DNA of 45,088 nt from Basidiobolus ranarum (Eukaryota > Basidiobolomycota > Basidiobolomycetes > Basidiobolales), in NCBI GenBank assembly GCA_040143965.1, contig JASJQH010006903.1, positions 1-45,088 of the forward strand. The letters are read 5' to 3'. Below, piece after piece: positions 44,673-45,088 of this stretch. The notes under the pieces were generated by a model that was not told the origin of the DNA, did no database searches, and saw only the letters and a list, made by a program, of their open reading frames with translations. Both the position numbers and the translations under genes were made by a program. The first letter of the stretch is position 1. Each line of letters begins with the position of its first letter.

Positions 44673-45088
44673 ATGAATAAAGAATCCCAAACTTTGTTAT
44701 GGTGTCTTTGGTTGATGACAACTGGAATCCGCGCCGACTTCGCTTTCACTAGTCCTATAGGTGCCTCATGGGAGATAGGAACGCCAAACATCATTTCTTG
44801 GTAAACTTCCTCTTCCGTAGGATTGTTCTGAGAAATTTATTGACAAAATACAATTTTTAGGCAAGATATTGAGGGCCCTCCAAGTCCAGTCACGTTTGAC
44901 ATCCAACTAATGAGAGGATCCCCAACTAGTTTACAACTAATAGCGAATGTAGCTACCGCGGTAGATGTCAGATCTGGCCAGTACATGTGGGAGGTTCCGA
45001 GCAGTGTAAAGCCCGAAGCGAACTATGTGATACGAGCTGGTGATGGCAAGCTATTCAAGTATAGCCCTTTCTTTGAGATCATCAATTC
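44673..45088 (+). CDS. Kre9/Knh1-like secreted wall protein (5' part)
   Basis: Exon 1 is 44673-44800 and exon 2 runs from 44861 off the right edge (intron GTAAAC...TTTTAG, phase 2). The ATG at 44673 begins a signal peptide (QTLLWCLWLMTTGIRA). The mature part is the Ig-like domain of Kre9/Knh1 and of Ser/Thr-rich GPI-anchored fungal proteins: FTSPIGASWEIGTPNIISW, then LQLIANVA, GQYMWEVPSSV and NYVIRAGDG, ending near YSPFFEI. In yeast Kre9/Knh1 support beta-1,6-glucan assembly, but many paralogues are of unknown role. The usual Ser/Thr-rich tail and GPI signal, if any, lie outside the window. Confidence 0.85.

Noticed and set aside
1-45088. Biosynthetic cluster, defence system or other co-functional cassette
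   Set aside because: Genes are conserved eukaryotic housekeeping or membrane genes of unrelated roles on alternating strands; nothing indicates a joint system.

Overview
This is a nuclear window from a fungus, most likely an early-diverging (zygomycete- or chytrid-grade) lineage. The evidence is short GT-AG introns of about 50-90 nt with CTAAC/TACTAAC-like branch sites, moderate AT richness, and fungal-type genes (kexin, a fungal tetraspanin, an AcrB-like protein, a Kre9/Knh1-like wall protein). There is also a T-box transcription factor gene; to my knowledge that family is kept in some early-diverging fungi and missing from Dikarya. I cannot name the species. No tRNA, rRNA, CRISPR array or bacterial-type feature was seen.

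Layout. Positions 1-2.5 kb hold broken Ty1/copia-like gag remnants in opposite orientations, then about 2.3 kb without recognisable genes. Next come a T-box gene (+, 5156-6593), a FIT2/Scs3 acyl-CoA diphosphatase (+, 7175-8029), an inositol polyphosphate 5-phosphatase (-, 8282-10388), a Rad9/Crb2/53BP1-type checkpoint mediator with tandem Tudor and BRCT (+, 10978-15858), a CDP-alcohol phosphotransferase EPT1/CPT1 (-, 16231-17914) and kexin (+, 18465-21013). A run of four minus-strand genes follows: an orphan seven-helix protein, CENP-C/Mif2, a Net1/Dnt1-like nucleolar protein and the RNase P/MRP subunit Rpp40. After these lie an AcrB-like membrane/FN3/coiled-coil protein (+), a P1B copper ATPase (+), an S28 serine carboxypeptidase (-), a tetraspanin (+) and the 5' part of a Kre9/Knh1-like secreted protein (+, running off the right edge).

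Most genes are multi-exon. I rebuilt exon junctions by reading-frame and domain continuity. For nearly all genes the exon lengths add up to a whole number of codons and the conserved family motifs run unbroken across junctions. Uncertain places are the 5' end of the T-box gene, two junctions of the 5-phosphatase, an in-frame intron in the seven-helix gene and the start of the tetraspanin.

The genes do not form one pathway; this is an ordinary eukaryotic gene neighbourhood. Loose themes are lipid metabolism at the ER (FIT2, 5-phosphatase, EPT1), chromosome and nucleolar biology (53BP1-like, CENP-C, Net1-like, Rpp40) and the secretory pathway (kexin, Cu-ATPase, S28 peptidase, tetraspanin, Kre9-like). 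I found no convincing new multi-gene system. The most interesting items are the divergent T-box protein, the extra CxxC cluster in the checkpoint mediator, the microexon that carries a catalytic Asp in EPT1, the GC-AG intron in kexin, the optional in-frame intron in the orphan seven-helix protein, and a long hairpin upstream of the copper ATPase.
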